The notes under the pieces are model-generated. The model searched no databases. It was not told where the DNA came from and was given only the letters and a program-made list of their open reading frames with translations. This document shows positions 50,474 to 58,320 of a stretch of DNA of 64,000 nt, piece after piece. The DNA comes from Acidaminococcus sp. (GTDB taxonomy: Bacteria > Bacillota > Negativicutes > Acidaminococcales > Acidaminococcaceae), in contig DXYB01000004.1 in the NCBI GenBank assembly GCA_019416065.1, positions 1 through 64,000 on the forward strand, read 5' to 3'. The translations under genes were made by a program, and so were the position numbers. The first letter of the stretch is position 1. The number at the start of each line of letters is the position of its first letter.

Positions 50474-50811
50474 GGTTTTCCACCTGCTTCCCATTCCCGG
50501 TACAGCCTAAACCAGTCGCGTGCATCCATCGTAACCTTCCACCTGGTGTTGTTCCGCCGATGCAAGACGATAGGCACAGCATGGTCAGTTTTTCCCGCGT
50601 CCCTGGTGCTCTGGTCCAGGGCATCATCAATGTTGAGCTTCTCCACGCGCTTGACTTCTACATGGATTCCAGGGAGGCCGACAATGTCGGCCGCCCCTTC
50701 CTCGTTGTTTCCACAGAACTGAGCTGTCCGGTGACAGTCGTAGCCTTCCGACTTGCACAGCCTCACGGCCTCCAGCTCCCCAGCCTTTCCTTTACGCTTT
50801 CCGTTGACCAT
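50470..50811 (-). CDS. PD-(D/E)XK nuclease, Holliday-junction-resolvase-like
   Basis: Protein of 113 residues. GKAGELEAVRLCKSEG (E13), GAADIVGLPGIHVEVKRVE (D42 and E-x-K) give the complete PD-(D/E)XK core. Such small phage proteins resolve branched DNA before packaging. GAGGTG precedes the ATG. Confidence 0.75.
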   Translation of the reverse strand: MVNGKRKGKAGELEAVRLCKSEGYDCHRTAQFCGNNEEGAADIVGLPGIHVEVKRVEKLNIDDALDQSTRDAGKTDHAVPIVLHRRNNTRWKVTMDARDWFRLYREWEAGGKP

Positions 50812-51154
50812 ACTTTTTCACCTCGTCAGCTGCTCTGACCAGCCGTTCCGCCAGGTCCCACGTTTCCCATACCTGGGGCATATCATGCAGGGTACAGTGA
50901 TCATTCCCCTTGAGCGCGCATCCGGCACAGTCAGCAGGGTGCTTGTGCTTTAGGCAGTAGCGCTTCAAAAAGCTCAGGTTCTCGCCGAAGCGCTTCATTT
51001 TCCATTTCTGGCTCCTCATGTCGCTAAGCCACTGCTCCACACTCCGCCAGTCGTTTTCGTGAGAAGCATCGTAGAAGGCCAGAAGCACGGCTCCTACGAA
51101 GATTCCGAAAAGAAAACAGATGAGGAAAATGGCGTATATCTCTGGCACGTTCAT
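50792..51154 (-). CDS. Membrane-anchored Cys-rich protein
   Basis: Protein of 120 residues: one N-terminal helix in the membrane (about 5-28), then a basic segment and YCLKHKHPADCAGCALKGNDHC, a likely metal-binding cluster. Overlaps the nuclease gene by 20 nt. Unknown. Confidence 0.55.
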   Translation of the reverse strand: MNVPEIYAIFLICFLFGIFVGAVLLAFYDASHENDWRSVEQWLSDMRSQKWKMKRFGENLSFLKRYCLKHKHPADCAGCALKGNDHCTLHDMPQVWETWDLAERLVRAADEVKKYGQRKA

Positions 51155-51681
51155 TTTGTGGCCTCGTCATTCACCCCGGTGCTCCCGAAGCCGCCGTTGC
51201 CCCGTTCGGTCGGCGTTAATTCGTCTACCTGCACCAACTCAACCGGCGCGTTAAACAGCAGCTGCGCGATACGGTCGCCGTGATAAATGGCGTCCTCCTG
51301 CTTCCAGCTTGGGACGTCATAGTCGGGGTCCAGCTCTTTGTAAAGCATGCAGACCTCACCGCGGTAATCACTGTCGATTAACCCCATACCAATGGGACAA
51401 ACCAGCATCGTTTTCAGCCCCATGCTGGACCTGGCAAGGACAAACGCGTGGATACCTTCAGGCATTTCCAGGGCAAAGCCAAGGGGCGTTTTAGTCGTAC
51501 ATCCATTAATCCCAGGGATGTAATGGAGCTTGCGGTGTGGGTCAAAATACTGGTCCTCTCCGGTTCCGTCAATCCTTGCGTAACAGTCATAGGCCGCCGC
51601 GCCCTTGGTTTTCTTTTCGGGCATGTGCCCGCCGGGGAAAATCTTGATTTTTACCACCGGTAATTTAGTCGTTTTTCTCAT
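51151..51681 (-). CDS. dut: dUTP diphosphatase
   Basis: Protein of 176 residues with the five trimeric dUTPase motifs: GAAAYDCYA (1), ARSSMGLK (2), GLIDSDYRGEV (3), GDRIAQLLF (4) and RGNGGFGSTG (5). It removes dUTP to keep uracil out of phage DNA. AAAGGAG precedes the ATG. A broken second dut start lies 300 nt upstream. Confidence 0.93.
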   Translation of the reverse strand: MRKTTKLPVVKIKIFPGGHMPEKKTKGAAAYDCYARIDGTGEDQYFDPHRKLHYIPGINGCTTKTPLGFALEMPEGIHAFVLARSSMGLKTMLVCPIGMGLIDSDYRGEVCMLYKELDPDYDVPSWKQEDAIYHGDRIAQLLFNAPVELVQVDELTPTERGNGGFGSTGVNDEATK

Positions 51682-51916
51682 TTTCTTGCTCCTTTCTCAG
51701 TTCATACCGCGCTCGAACCAGCTTCCGGCGCTGCTCCTTAATGACGTTTTTTACGGCGTCAAGATTCTTGATTGCCGTGTCAATGATTTCTTCACTTCGT
51801 TCCGGACGAAATGTGATTTCATCACGGCGGTCGCTCATGGACGCCATGGTCAGCCGTCCCGCGTTCTCCAGCAGGCTAAAAGCCAACATGGCGTTATTCA
51901 TAGCTGCCTTTTTCAT
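51665..51916 (-). CDS. Small helical protein upstream of dut
   Basis: Protein of 83 residues, helical, with EEIIDTAIKNLDAVKNVIKEQ and ARYELRKEQENEK at the end. Overlaps dut by 17 nt. Its start forms ATGA with the stop of a gene remnant that resembles its own C-terminal half. Unknown. Confidence 0.6.
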   Translation of the reverse strand: MKKAAMNNAMLAFSLLENAGRLTMASMSDRRDEITFRPERSEEIIDTAIKNLDAVKNVIKEQRRKLVRARYELRKEQENEKND

Positions 51917-52010
51917 TGTTTAACCTCCTGCGTAATAGCATCCCGCAAACGATACCGCGCCAATCGTAAACGATCAATCGCATCAGCAATTTCTTCCTTT
52001 ACCGGTAGTT
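51913..52010 (-). pseudogene. Remnant of a helical gene fused after a dut fragment
   Basis: The frame reads PVKEEIADAIDRLRLARYRL and on to RDAITQEVKQ before a stop that overlaps the next ATG (ATGA). It has no start codon of its own and its 5' part is missing. The sequence resembles the C-terminal half of the 83-residue downstream protein (EEIIDTAIKNLD; ARYELRKE). It abuts the dut fragment out of frame. Confidence 0.6.
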
Positions 52011-52106
52011 GTCAATCCGCGCGTAGCAGTCATAAGCTGCTGCACCGTCCGTCTTTTTAACTGGCATTTGGCCGCCTGCGATAACCTTTACTTTAATCTG
52101 ATCCAT
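51999..52106 (-). pseudogene. Truncated dUTPase start (dut fragment)
   Basis: An ATG-started 35-codon frame, KVKVIAGGQMPVKKTDGAAA then YDCYARIDNYR and a stop, matches residues 9-36 of the intact dut (KIKIFPGGHMPEKKTKGAAA), including motif 1. Everything after ARID is lost and replaced by the remnant of another gene. It shows an illegitimate recombination joint between two dut-type modules. Confidence 0.75.
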
Positions 52107-52552
52107 TATTCTTTTCTCCCTTCTGTATTCTTTTCCAAAATTCCCTTGTCTTCTAACACCATAAACAGCATTGATTCATCGGCCTCATTCGTTTTCAAGC
52201 CTTCGTACAGGGTGTCGTACCAATCAAGATTGTTAAACACATCCGCCAGGCGGTATTCCGTTCCGTCTTGACGTGTCCAAGTCCACATTCCGCTCACTTT
52301 GCTGTACAAGACAATCCCCACGTAGCCGTTCTGATCCTTGCAAATATCACCACCATACAAGTATTCACCAGGAGTATCGAACCCGCTGTACTTCCCCACG
52401 CTGTCGGGATCAACGGGATGGATTCCGGAGCACACATCATCATCGGGATCGTTTACAAAGATGTATTTTTCACCGTGGTATCCCTGGAGAAGATTGCCCA
52501 CTACCCAGTCCCCACACCATTCGCACCAGCCTCGATATGTTCCTTGTTTCAC
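52106..52552 (-). CDS. YopX-family protein
   Basis: Protein of 148 residues from a GTG start after GGAGG. The family ending is visible: GKYSGFDTPGEYLYGGDICKD (equivalent of the usual E-I-Y-E-G-D-I), then a beta-rich tail. An N-terminal CEWCGDW may bind metal. YopX proteins are common in Firmicutes phage early regions; function unknown. Confidence 0.65.
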   Translation of the reverse strand: MKQGTYRGWCEWCGDWVVGNLLQGYHGEKYIFVNDPDDDVCSGIHPVDPDSVGKYSGFDTPGEYLYGGDICKDQNGYVGIVLYSKVSGMWTWTRQDGTEYRLADVFNNLDWYDTLYEGLKTNEADESMLFMVLEDKGILEKNTEGRKE

Positions 52553-52570
52553 AATGCTTCCTCCTCTGTC

Positions 52571-52984
52571 TTAAAATGGAATTTCCTCGTTAAAGGTCTG
52601 TGTCACGTCCTGCCCCATGGCTTCAAAGCCTTGTTTAGGCGCCGTATTCGCCGTCTGAGCGTTTTTTTCTTTCCGTTCGATAAATTCCACCCTGTCGGCG
52701 ACAACTTCCGTAGCGTAGTGTTTTTGGCCGTCCTTTCCGTCATAGCTTCTAATCTGCAAACGTCCTTCAACCAGGAGCCGCTGCCCCTTGCTCAGGTTAT
52801 TGCCGACAATTTCCGCAGTCTTGTTCCAAGTCTGGATGTTGATGAAGTCGGCCTCCCGCTTCCCATCCTTGCCGCTAAAAGGCCGGTCCACCGCCAGGGT
52901 AAAGGTACATACAGTTTTCCCGCTGGTGGTTACTTTCACGTCCGGATCTTTGACTAACCGTCCCATTAAAATAATTCTGTTCAT
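52571..52984 (-). CDS. ssb: Single-stranded DNA-binding protein
   Basis: Protein of 137 residues: OB fold (NRIILMGRLVKDPDVKVT; TFTLAVDRPF; DFINIQTWNKTAEIVGNNLSK; LLVEGRLQIRSYD), a short linker and the acidic tip FNEEIPF that recruits host partners. Works with RecT/YqaJ and the replisome. Confidence 0.94.
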   Translation of the reverse strand: MNRIILMGRLVKDPDVKVTTSGKTVCTFTLAVDRPFSGKDGKREADFINIQTWNKTAEIVGNNLSKGQRLLVEGRLQIRSYDGKDGQKHYATEVVADRVEFIERKEKNAQTANTAPKQGFEAMGQDVTQTFNEEIPF

Positions 52985-52999
52985 TCTTCATTCTCCTTC

Positions 53000-53371
53000 C
53001 TACAGGCTGTCTGGCGTGTCTACGTGCAAGACAATGCATTTCTTCCAGGGGATTTCGTTAATCCATTCCTTGATAACCTTTTCTGCCTCCTTGTCGTCCA
53101 TATCCCACATCTGTTCGTAGTTATCGTGATGTTCCCCCAGATATTCGCCGTTTTCGTCTGCAAAATCGAATAAATCTCCTTCTGCCTCTGCTCTTGTCCA
53201 TGTTTTTGACATGCCCATCCACACTTCTTCTATGGAAGCATCATAAACATCGCCGTACCATGTGCTGTACGAGTCATCGCCTACCACGTCACTGGAGACC
53301 AGAGCCATCATCGGCAGCTCCGGATGCTGTGCTGCCAGAGTCAGCAGTTTTTCTGTTGCATTGTTTCTCAT
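53000..53371 (-). CDS. Acidic phage protein
   Basis: Protein of 123 residues starting MRNNATEKLLTL at 53371, 1 nt after the stop of the split-gene remnant. VVGDDSYSTWYGDVYDASIEEVWMG and a Trp/Asp/Glu-rich end. The acidic character is marked; no family recognised. It might be a further DNA mimic, but nothing beyond charge supports that. Confidence 0.6.
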   Translation of the reverse strand: MRNNATEKLLTLAAQHPELPMMALVSSDVVGDDSYSTWYGDVYDASIEEVWMGMSKTWTRAEAEGDLFDFADENGEYLGEHHDNYEQMWDMDDKEAEKVIKEWINEIPWKKCIVLHVDTPDSL

Positions 53372-53372
53372 C

Positions 53373-53459
53373 TCAACCACCCTTCCGTTCTGTATCCAGC
53401 AGTTCTTTCATGTACGGTAACTCTTTCAGGATTTCCACGAACGTTCTCCATTCATCTCC
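53373..53459 (-). pseudogene. Orphaned 3' end of the gene invaded by the homing endonuclease
   Basis: In frame: GDEWRTFVEILKELPYMKEL then LDTERKGG and a stop. It aligns with the end of the 206-residue gene upstream (LDEWVEFVKVLKPLPHIKEI). The endonuclease gene sits exactly between the two versions. So the inserted DNA supplied a new C-terminus and the original one is left untranslated behind it. Confidence 0.8.
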
Positions 53460-53922
53460 AATTTTGACCACTTATTACAGCACTAATCGTTTGTGGGGAA
53501 ACATTAAATATCTTTGATAATGCTTTTGCCCCAAATCGTTTATCAAAAGGAATATAGTTTTTGCGAATGAAGTTTACGTTTTCAATACTCAATTTACATC
53601 TTCCGTTTTTAATTCCGATAGGCGGCTTCTTTAAACCATGTGCATAAGCATGATTCATATTTTCACTTCGAGTAACCCATTCAAGATTTTCGACGGAATT
53701 ATTTTGTTTATTCCCATCTTTATGGTTTACAAACTCTTTACCTTGAATTCTAGGAATAAACGCTTTCGCTATTACTCTATGAATGGTTTGAGTTTTTCCA
53801 TCAAATTGAGTGCGCAAATAACCATCTTTACCTTCAAATTCTTTCAAAACCCTTAATGTGTTTTTATTGCGAATATGACCATCATTCGAGGCTTCGTAAT
53901 TTTTCGAAACACTAATCCACAT
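53452..53922 (-). CDS. Free-standing HNH homing endonuclease
   Basis: Protein of 156 residues: a NUMOD4-like start (WISVSKNYEASNDGHIRN), an HNH core (IHRVIAKAFIP; FVNHKDGNKQNNSVENLEWVT), and a C-terminal helix-turn-helix (FGAKALSKIFNVSPQTISAVIS). The ATG lies inside the last codons of the upstream gene. A/T content is higher than in neighbours, as expected for a recent insert. It cuts DNA lacking the insert and spreads by repair. Confidence 0.88.
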   Translation of the reverse strand: MWISVSKNYEASNDGHIRNKNTLRVLKEFEGKDGYLRTQFDGKTQTIHRVIAKAFIPRIQGKEFVNHKDGNKQNNSVENLEWVTRSENMNHAYAHGLKKPPIGIKNGRCKLSIENVNFIRKNYIPFDKRFGAKALSKIFNVSPQTISAVISGQNWR

Positions 53923-54532
53923 TTTCCATTATCTCCTTAATGTGTGGCAATGGTTTTAATACTTTAACAAATTCGACCCACTCATCAAGTCGATGATTCT
54001 CCCGTTGGTGGATCATGGCCCACGCGTTTTCGTAGGTCATTGTGACGGTTCTCCGCTGGTTGTAGCTTTCCGGCAGGAGCTGGATCGTCTGCCACCAGGC
54101 ATCTTTGTTTCCCGTTTCAACAAATTCTTCCCGGTATCCGTTCAACAACCTAACGGTATCTCTTAGGGTATCCTGGGTCAGCTGTCTCATGTGTTCTGTA
54201 CTGAAATCTTCGTAGTGAAAAGGCCGCTTATGAATGGTGTGCATTGTGGAACAGCTATCTGCCGTGGTCCCCACTTTATATGTGTCAAACTCCTTCCACC
54301 AGTAAAGCGGGGCCATAATATCCAGGCTGATAAAGATTTGTCTCATGAATTTTCGATGTTCCGGCCCGGCCTGGCACAGTTTCCGCATTAAGGCAATGTC
54401 TGCATCGCCTACCACAAATTCTCCGTTTTCGTTCCGGTAGCTGTCCGACTTATTCCAGCTATTCACTGGATTTCTCATTCCGCGAATAGCATGAGAAAAT
54501 CCCCAGGTGGTAATGTTTTCGACTTTAATCAT
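53912..54532 (-). CDS. Conserved phage protein, ThyX-like in part; 3' end replaced
   Basis: Protein of 206 residues. GFSHAIRGMRNPVNSWNKSDS, HRKFMRQIFISLDIMAPLYWWKEFDTYK, STMHTIHKRPFHYEDF and LLPESYNQRRTVTMTYENA form a pattern common in Firmicutes phages; it is reminiscent of flavin-dependent thymidylate synthase but lacks a clear RHRxxS motif, so no activity is claimed. Its last 25 codons are supplied by the homing endonuclease insert. Confidence 0.6.
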   Translation of the reverse strand: MIKVENITTWGFSHAIRGMRNPVNSWNKSDSYRNENGEFVVGDADIALMRKLCQAGPEHRKFMRQIFISLDIMAPLYWWKEFDTYKVGTTADSCSTMHTIHKRPFHYEDFSTEHMRQLTQDTLRDTVRLLNGYREEFVETGNKDAWWQTIQLLPESYNQRRTVTMTYENAWAMIHQRENHRLDEWVEFVKVLKPLPHIKEIMENVD

Positions 54533-54777
54533 TCTTGACTTCTCCTTTTGCAGATTGTCGCGGTTGGATTAGGGTCATTAATGGTAATCGCGGTTACAGC
54601 TACGTTATTATCCTCGTCCATATAGCTGTCGATGCTGACCACCCTCTGCTCCTTGATGCTTCTAGCCAGTTTAAGCGAAATGTCATCGGTTCTTCCGCTA
54701 AACACCACTTTCCCTTCGTCCGTGTCAATATCGATGTAGTCGGCACAGATTAACGGAAACAGTTTTTTAAATCTCAT
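54529..54777 (-). CDS. Small phage protein, paralogue A
   Basis: Protein of 82 residues beginning MRFKKLFPLICADYIDIDTD, with a Cys pair absent and a basic tip KRRSQE. The start and length match the 68-residue protein at 56914-57120 (MRFKKLFPLIVNTNIEVQAR), so the two arose by duplication. Beta-rich; unknown. Confidence 0.65.
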   Translation of the reverse strand: MRFKKLFPLICADYIDIDTDEGKVVFSGRTDDISLKLARSIKEQRVVSIDSYMDEDNNVAVTAITINDPNPTATICKRRSQE

Positions 54778-55007
54778 TCTTTAACCTCCTTCAACTCTCC
54801 ATCCCGCACTAGTTCTCGAATTTTTTTAAGCCGTTCAGTTAAATCGTCAGCATCCCATAAGAACGGTGCTTGGTCCCACGGTTTGCACAAGAAGTATTCC
54901 TCGTCGGGGCCGCACATAGGACAGTTTCCCTTGACCAGGCACTCATCGTTGTGATGTTGGCAATAAGTGACCAAAGCCTGTATCGCTTCTTTCAAGTCAT
55001 CTTTCAC
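54774..55007 (-). CDS. Cys-containing small phage protein
   Basis: Protein of 77 residues from the GTG at 55007, chosen for AAGGAGG 6 nt upstream; a longer upstream start has no such site. YCQHHNDECLVKGNCPMCGPD is a likely zinc site. Overlaps the HNH gene by 11 nt. Unknown. Confidence 0.6.
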   Translation of the reverse strand: MKDDLKEAIQALVTYCQHHNDECLVKGNCPMCGPDEEYFLCKPWDQAPFLWDADDLTERLKKIRELVRDGELKEVKE

Positions 55008-55398
55008 TTTCGTCCTCCTTTTCAAAGTAGAACTGAATCTTCTTTTCATGGACTTCCACCAGGCCATACTTCTCAGCCAGGCGGAACTGGAAGGGTTTTA
55101 TGGTGTTCGGCAGTAGGGTATGCTGAAGGTTATTCCTGAACTCTTCAAGAGTCCCGCCTCCTTTATAGAAGTTACACATCCGGCAGCTGGGCATGAGGTT
55201 GGCCAGCTCATTCAGTTCCTTGACCGACTTCTTATCCCGGTGGATAAAGTAGTTGTCGGGGTCATTGAGATAGTAAGGGTCTACGTGGTCCACCTGCATA
55301 TCCTTATAGGCCAGCTCACAACCACAGTAGGCGCAATGCCCATGATACTTTTCATAGACAGCCCTTCTCGTCTTCTGACTTAACACTTTCCGTTTCAT
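54997..55398 (-). CDS. HNH endonuclease
   Basis: Protein of 133 residues with a zinc-bound HNH core: YHGHCAYCGCELAYKDMQVDHVDPYYL, then ELANLMPSCRMCNFYKGG. Unlike the homing enzyme it fits the operon (TAATG overlap with the upstream gene), so it may serve the phage, for example in recombination or packaging. Confidence 0.85.
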   Translation of the reverse strand: MKRKVLSQKTRRAVYEKYHGHCAYCGCELAYKDMQVDHVDPYYLNDPDNYFIHRDKKSVKELNELANLMPSCRMCNFYKGGGTLEEFRNNLQHTLLPNTIKPFQFRLAEKYGLVEVHEKKIQFYFEKEDESER

Positions 55399-55823
55399 TA
55401 CAGTCCCATCCGTTCCTTGAATTTCGCCCGGTCCTCGTCCTTCCGTGCTTCTGCTTCTTTGTACGGATCAGGCCATTCCCGTCCATCGTTCAACCGCCAC
55501 ATGTGCAGGCAGTTTTTTGCCAAATTGACGTATTCAGACTTTTTCGGATGAAACTCCACCGCTTCTTCCTCCGGGAGGAAGAACATATCCTTGATTTCGC
55601 ACATCTCCTCCCAGGTAGGAATCTTGTTCGGCTTATCAAGCGGGGTCACACTCACATGGTCCCAGCCGCCACCGTCCGTAGCGATAACTTGAAACCGCCG
55701 TCCGCTCTTGAAAGTCCGTACCCGGAACACTCCGTTCCCCTTCGTGTTTCCGCCGAAAAACGAGATGCTGATTAGTACCGCGTTCGGCACACGGCATTTG
55801 TCCAGTTCATGCAGGTCTCTCAT
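55398..55823 (-). CDS. DUF7694-like phage protein
   Basis: Protein of 141 residues: FQVIATDGGGWDHVSVTPLD, then IPTWEEMCEIKDMFFLPEEEAVEFHP, a pattern I associate with the DUF7694 phage family; function unknown. Overlaps both neighbours. Confidence 0.6.
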   Translation of the reverse strand: MRDLHELDKCRVPNAVLISISFFGGNTKGNGVFRVRTFKSGRRFQVIATDGGGWDHVSVTPLDKPNKIPTWEEMCEIKDMFFLPEEEAVEFHPKKSEYVNLAKNCLHMWRLNDGREWPDPYKEAEARKDEDRAKFKERMGL

Positions 55824-55992
55824 TATCCCCGTCCCCTTTCGTCAGCGCCTGGATGACCATTCGCTGCACGTCACATTTCGTGCACAGCTGGCTAATAATT
55901 GCCTGGTATTGGTCAATCTCCTGGCGCAGGTGGTGGTTCTCCATCTCCAGCAGTTCAATGGTTTCGTCTTTGGTCGGTTCTTCAATCGACAT
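55807..55992 (-). CDS. Small coiled-coil phage protein
   Basis: Protein of 61 residues starting MSIEEPTKDETIELLEMENH at 55992, with GGAGG upstream. A leucine-zipper-like stretch and CTKCD follow. Longer upstream starts lack a ribosome site and would overlap the next gene fully. Confidence 0.6.
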   Translation of the reverse strand: MSIEEPTKDETIELLEMENHHLRQEIDQYQAIISQLCTKCDVQRMVIQALTKGDGDNERPA

Positions 55993-56224
55993 TTTCGTCA
56001 ACCTCCTGATAGATTTTCCGGTTCTCAAGGAGTCTTTTGTAGGCTTCTCCAGCCTTCTCCCTGGCTTCTCTGAGCCGTTCAACAGGCACGCTTCCGGGAT
56101 CATTGATTTCAGCAAGTAACACTTCCAGAAGTTCATTTTCCGCATCATCGTATTTGTCAAACACAGTGGTCCCGAACGTATAAACGTAGCTTGCACCTAG
56201 TTGGAACGATGGTTCTTTCAGCAT
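55982..56224 (-). CDS. Small acidic phage protein
   Basis: Protein of 80 residues, MLKEPSFQLGASYVYTFGTT then helices rich in Glu and Arg. GGAGG precedes the ATG, which lies inside the stop region of the zinc-ribbon gene. Unknown. Confidence 0.6.
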   Translation of the reverse strand: MLKEPSFQLGASYVYTFGTTVFDKYDDAENELLEVLLAEINDPGSVPVERLREAREKAGEAYKRLLENRKIYQEVDENVD

Positions 56225-56397
56225 TGGCCTTCCTCCTGTTCATACTTGTGCTTGCAGCTTTCACAGCAGAAGTACAGCTTATGCCCGTGCTTCTGGAGAA
56301 AGTTGGTATACCTGCCTTGCGGGGGCAGTCTAAAGATTTTTCCACAACGGCAGCAAACTCGCTGCCGTCTGTAGAATCCTTTCAGTCCTTCGTGCAT
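56218..56397 (-). CDS. 59-residue zinc-ribbon protein
   Basis: Protein starting MHEGLKGFYRRQRVCCRCGK and carrying two CxxC pairs (C15/C18 and C45/C48, in FCCESCKHKYEQ). GCGGGG lies before the ATG. It overlaps the next gene by 7 nt. Likely a small zinc-binding nucleic-acid factor. It is shorter than common gene-calling limits. Confidence 0.65.
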   Translation of the reverse strand: MHEGLKGFYRRQRVCCRCGKIFRLPPQGRYTNFLQKHGHKLYFCCESCKHKYEQEEGQC

Positions 56398-56435
56398 AGC
56401 ACCCCGCCTCTCAAGCAGTCAGTCTGATCTTGGTG

Positions 56436-56900
56436 TTACTCATGGTCTTTGCCCCCTTCTTTTATCTCATTCGGTTTATCGGTCTCTGGATAGTTCATGA
56501 CTTCCTCAATGGCAGCCTGAACAAATTTGCAGGCCGGTTCGTCAAGGTGGTGGTCTCCGGACCAATGGTGCCAGTCTTTTAAGCTCCTGTCTATGCCTAA
56601 GTTGATGAGGCTTTCAAGGATTTCGAAGCTTTTGAAATCGTCCAGGTTAAACTCGCCTTGATCCCATATCTGGTCCTTGATGTACTCATTGATAAGGTCC
56701 TCTGCATCAACCTTGAAGTTCTCTTCCCGGATTAAATTGATGTATGCCAGCTTGTCTTGATAGCGGTAGTCCTCACGGGTTCCGTAGGTATAGTCTCGGA
56801 ATGAGTCACGGATCTGCTGCCGAAATTCATCGGTCACAACAGATTTTGGAGTAATTCTTACTTCTACATCCCTGGGGAAATACAAAACCTTGCTTTTCAT
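56436..56900 (-). CDS. Acidic phage protein
   Basis: Protein of 154 residues starting MKSKVLYFPRDVEVRI at 56900 (AAAGGAGG upstream). Helical and acidic, ending EIKEGGKDHE. The last codons contain a strong ribosome site and a 10-codon frame (MSNTKIRLTA) that may couple translation to the zinc-ribbon gene. Unknown. Confidence 0.6.
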   Translation of the reverse strand: MKSKVLYFPRDVEVRITPKSVVTDEFRQQIRDSFRDYTYGTREDYRYQDKLAYINLIREENFKVDAEDLINEYIKDQIWDQGEFNLDDFKSFEILESLINLGIDRSLKDWHHWSGDHHLDEPACKFVQAAIEEVMNYPETDKPNEIKEGGKDHE

Positions 56901-56913
56901 GTCTCTGCCTCCT

Positions 56914-57120
56914 TTATTCGTCCTCAATGGTGATGAGCATCACTACGTCTTCGTTCTTATTGGCACATGCAACGATTTCAAGAATTTCTCGATTCTTGAT
57001 TTCTTCGATGGAATCCCACGTCATAGCCGCCGGATCACCATTGAGCATGGTTTCTCCATCCCGCGCCTGAACTTCAATGTTCGTATTCACAATCAGTGGA
57101 AACAGCTTCTTGAATCTCAT
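56914..57120 (-). CDS. Small phage protein, paralogue B
   Basis: Protein of 68 residues, MRFKKLFPLIVNTNIEVQAR, ending VVMLITIEDE. Same start, length class and ending style as the protein at 54529-54777. GGAGG precedes the ATG. Unknown. Confidence 0.65.
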   Translation of the reverse strand: MRFKKLFPLIVNTNIEVQARDGETMLNGDPAAMTWDSIEEIKNREILEIVACANKNEDVVMLITIEDE

Positions 57121-57947
57121 TGTTTGCCTCCTATTCTCTGGTTCCTCCCGGTCACATACAGTCCATAGGGATTAATCATCTCGTAGATCCGGCTCCCCAG
57201 GGCTGTATCAATCACGGTAATGTCCTTGATGGGAAACTCGCTGGAAAAAATCGTGGTGAGATGGTTGATGTATCTGGCGTTGATAAGATCAAACATTAGT
57301 CTCAATTCCTCCCGGTCCACGTCAGCAAGGTGCCCGCCCTTCACGGTTCCCGCCAGCTTGAACAAATCGTCTATATACAAGTTCGGGACCGACTTCCATT
57401 TTTTCATGGCCGTGTCGTAGTCCTCCCGGTAGCCGGTAGCCGCCTTCAAGAGCTCAGGGACCTCGCTCCGGTAGGAAAAGTAATAGTGCGGTTCGCCGTA
57501 TTTCCTGGTGAGTCCCTGGCACACCGCAATGCAGATGTGCGTCTTGCCCAGGCCGCTACCGCCAAAGATACCGAACCCAGGCCCGTTCTTTTTATGGTAC
57601 CGCAGATAATCCCTTGCCATGTTGAGCATCCTGGCAGCTGTCTGGCTCCGGCTGCCGTCAAAGCTCTCCAGGGTATACCGTTTGTAATCTTCCGGACTAA
57701 TCCCGGATTGCTTCAAACGTCTGTTTACCTGTCTTTGTTCGTAACATTCCGAACAATGGGCCATGTACGTGCGTCCGTTCTTGTTCACTTCAATCCACCC
57801 GGTGTTGTGGCACTGGGGACAAACAATCCCATCTTCCGGAGGGCCCGGCAGCACCACCACATTTTTGTGCTGAGCTGCCTTCTGTCTGATCCGCTCCAGC
57901 ATGGCGCGGAAATCATCGTCCTGGACGGTTGCTTCAGCCTTTTTCAC
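57117..57947 (-). CDS. DnaC-like helicase loader
   Basis: Protein of 276 residues from the GTG at 57947 (GGGAGGCG upstream). A zinc knuckle (C43, C46, C65, C68) precedes the AAA+ core: Walker A GGSGLGKT at 129-136, Walker B LYIDD at 190-194, and the sensor stretch TTIFSSEFPI. IstB/DnaC type. It should load the host DnaB helicase at the phage origin, together with the replisome organizer upstream. Confidence 0.88.
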   Translation of the reverse strand: MKKAEATVQDDDFRAMLERIRQKAAQHKNVVVLPGPPEDGIVCPQCHNTGWIEVNKNGRTYMAHCSECYEQRQVNRRLKQSGISPEDYKRYTLESFDGSRSQTAARMLNMARDYLRYHKKNGPGFGIFGGSGLGKTHICIAVCQGLTRKYGEPHYYFSYRSEVPELLKAATGYREDYDTAMKKWKSVPNLYIDDLFKLAGTVKGGHLADVDREELRLMFDLINARYINHLTTIFSSEFPIKDITVIDTALGSRIYEMINPYGLYVTGRNQRIGGKQ

Positions 57948-58203
57948 GTGTCTCGCCTCCCTCGATATTCTCAACTCTTTCCAGGCTGTAGTAGCCAAGT
58001 TTCCCGTTGGAGAGTCTTACGTGGATTTCCCGCGGGTACAGCTCGTCTTTGACTCCCTGGACCTTGTAGGGAGTCCGGTAGCCCAGGTATGAGCAGATTC
58101 CCAAAGGCTTTATATGCAGCTTTTCATGCGCTTCACATTCCTCCGCGGTTTTAAAGATTGAGCCGCAGGTTTCACATTGATACACTGTTTTCACTTTCCT
58201 CAT
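57934..58203 (-). CDS. C2H2-like zinc protein
   Basis: Protein of 89 residues starting MRKVKTVYQCETCGSIFKTA at 58203, followed by EECEAHEKLH: a classic CxxC-x12-HxxxH-type finger. GGAGG lies 8 nt upstream. The C-terminal half is beta-rich. Overlaps the loader gene by 14 nt. Confidence 0.65.
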   Translation of the reverse strand: MRKVKTVYQCETCGSIFKTAEECEAHEKLHIKPLGICSYLGYRTPYKVQGVKDELYPREIHVRLSNGKLGYYSLERVENIEGGETREKG

Positions 58204-58320
58204 CCTCCATTCCTCCATATTTCGTTTCTGAGCGTTTTTCATACCGCCCGTATAAACTCTACCTGTTTTTGATTTCATCGTTTTCTAGGCCGGTTTTTGT
58301 TCGTGCTAGGGCCATTGAGC

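Noticed and set aside
53912..54532. Flavin-dependent thymidylate synthase
   Set aside because: Only general similarity; the RHRxxS signature is not convincing, so the gene is left as a conserved phage protein.
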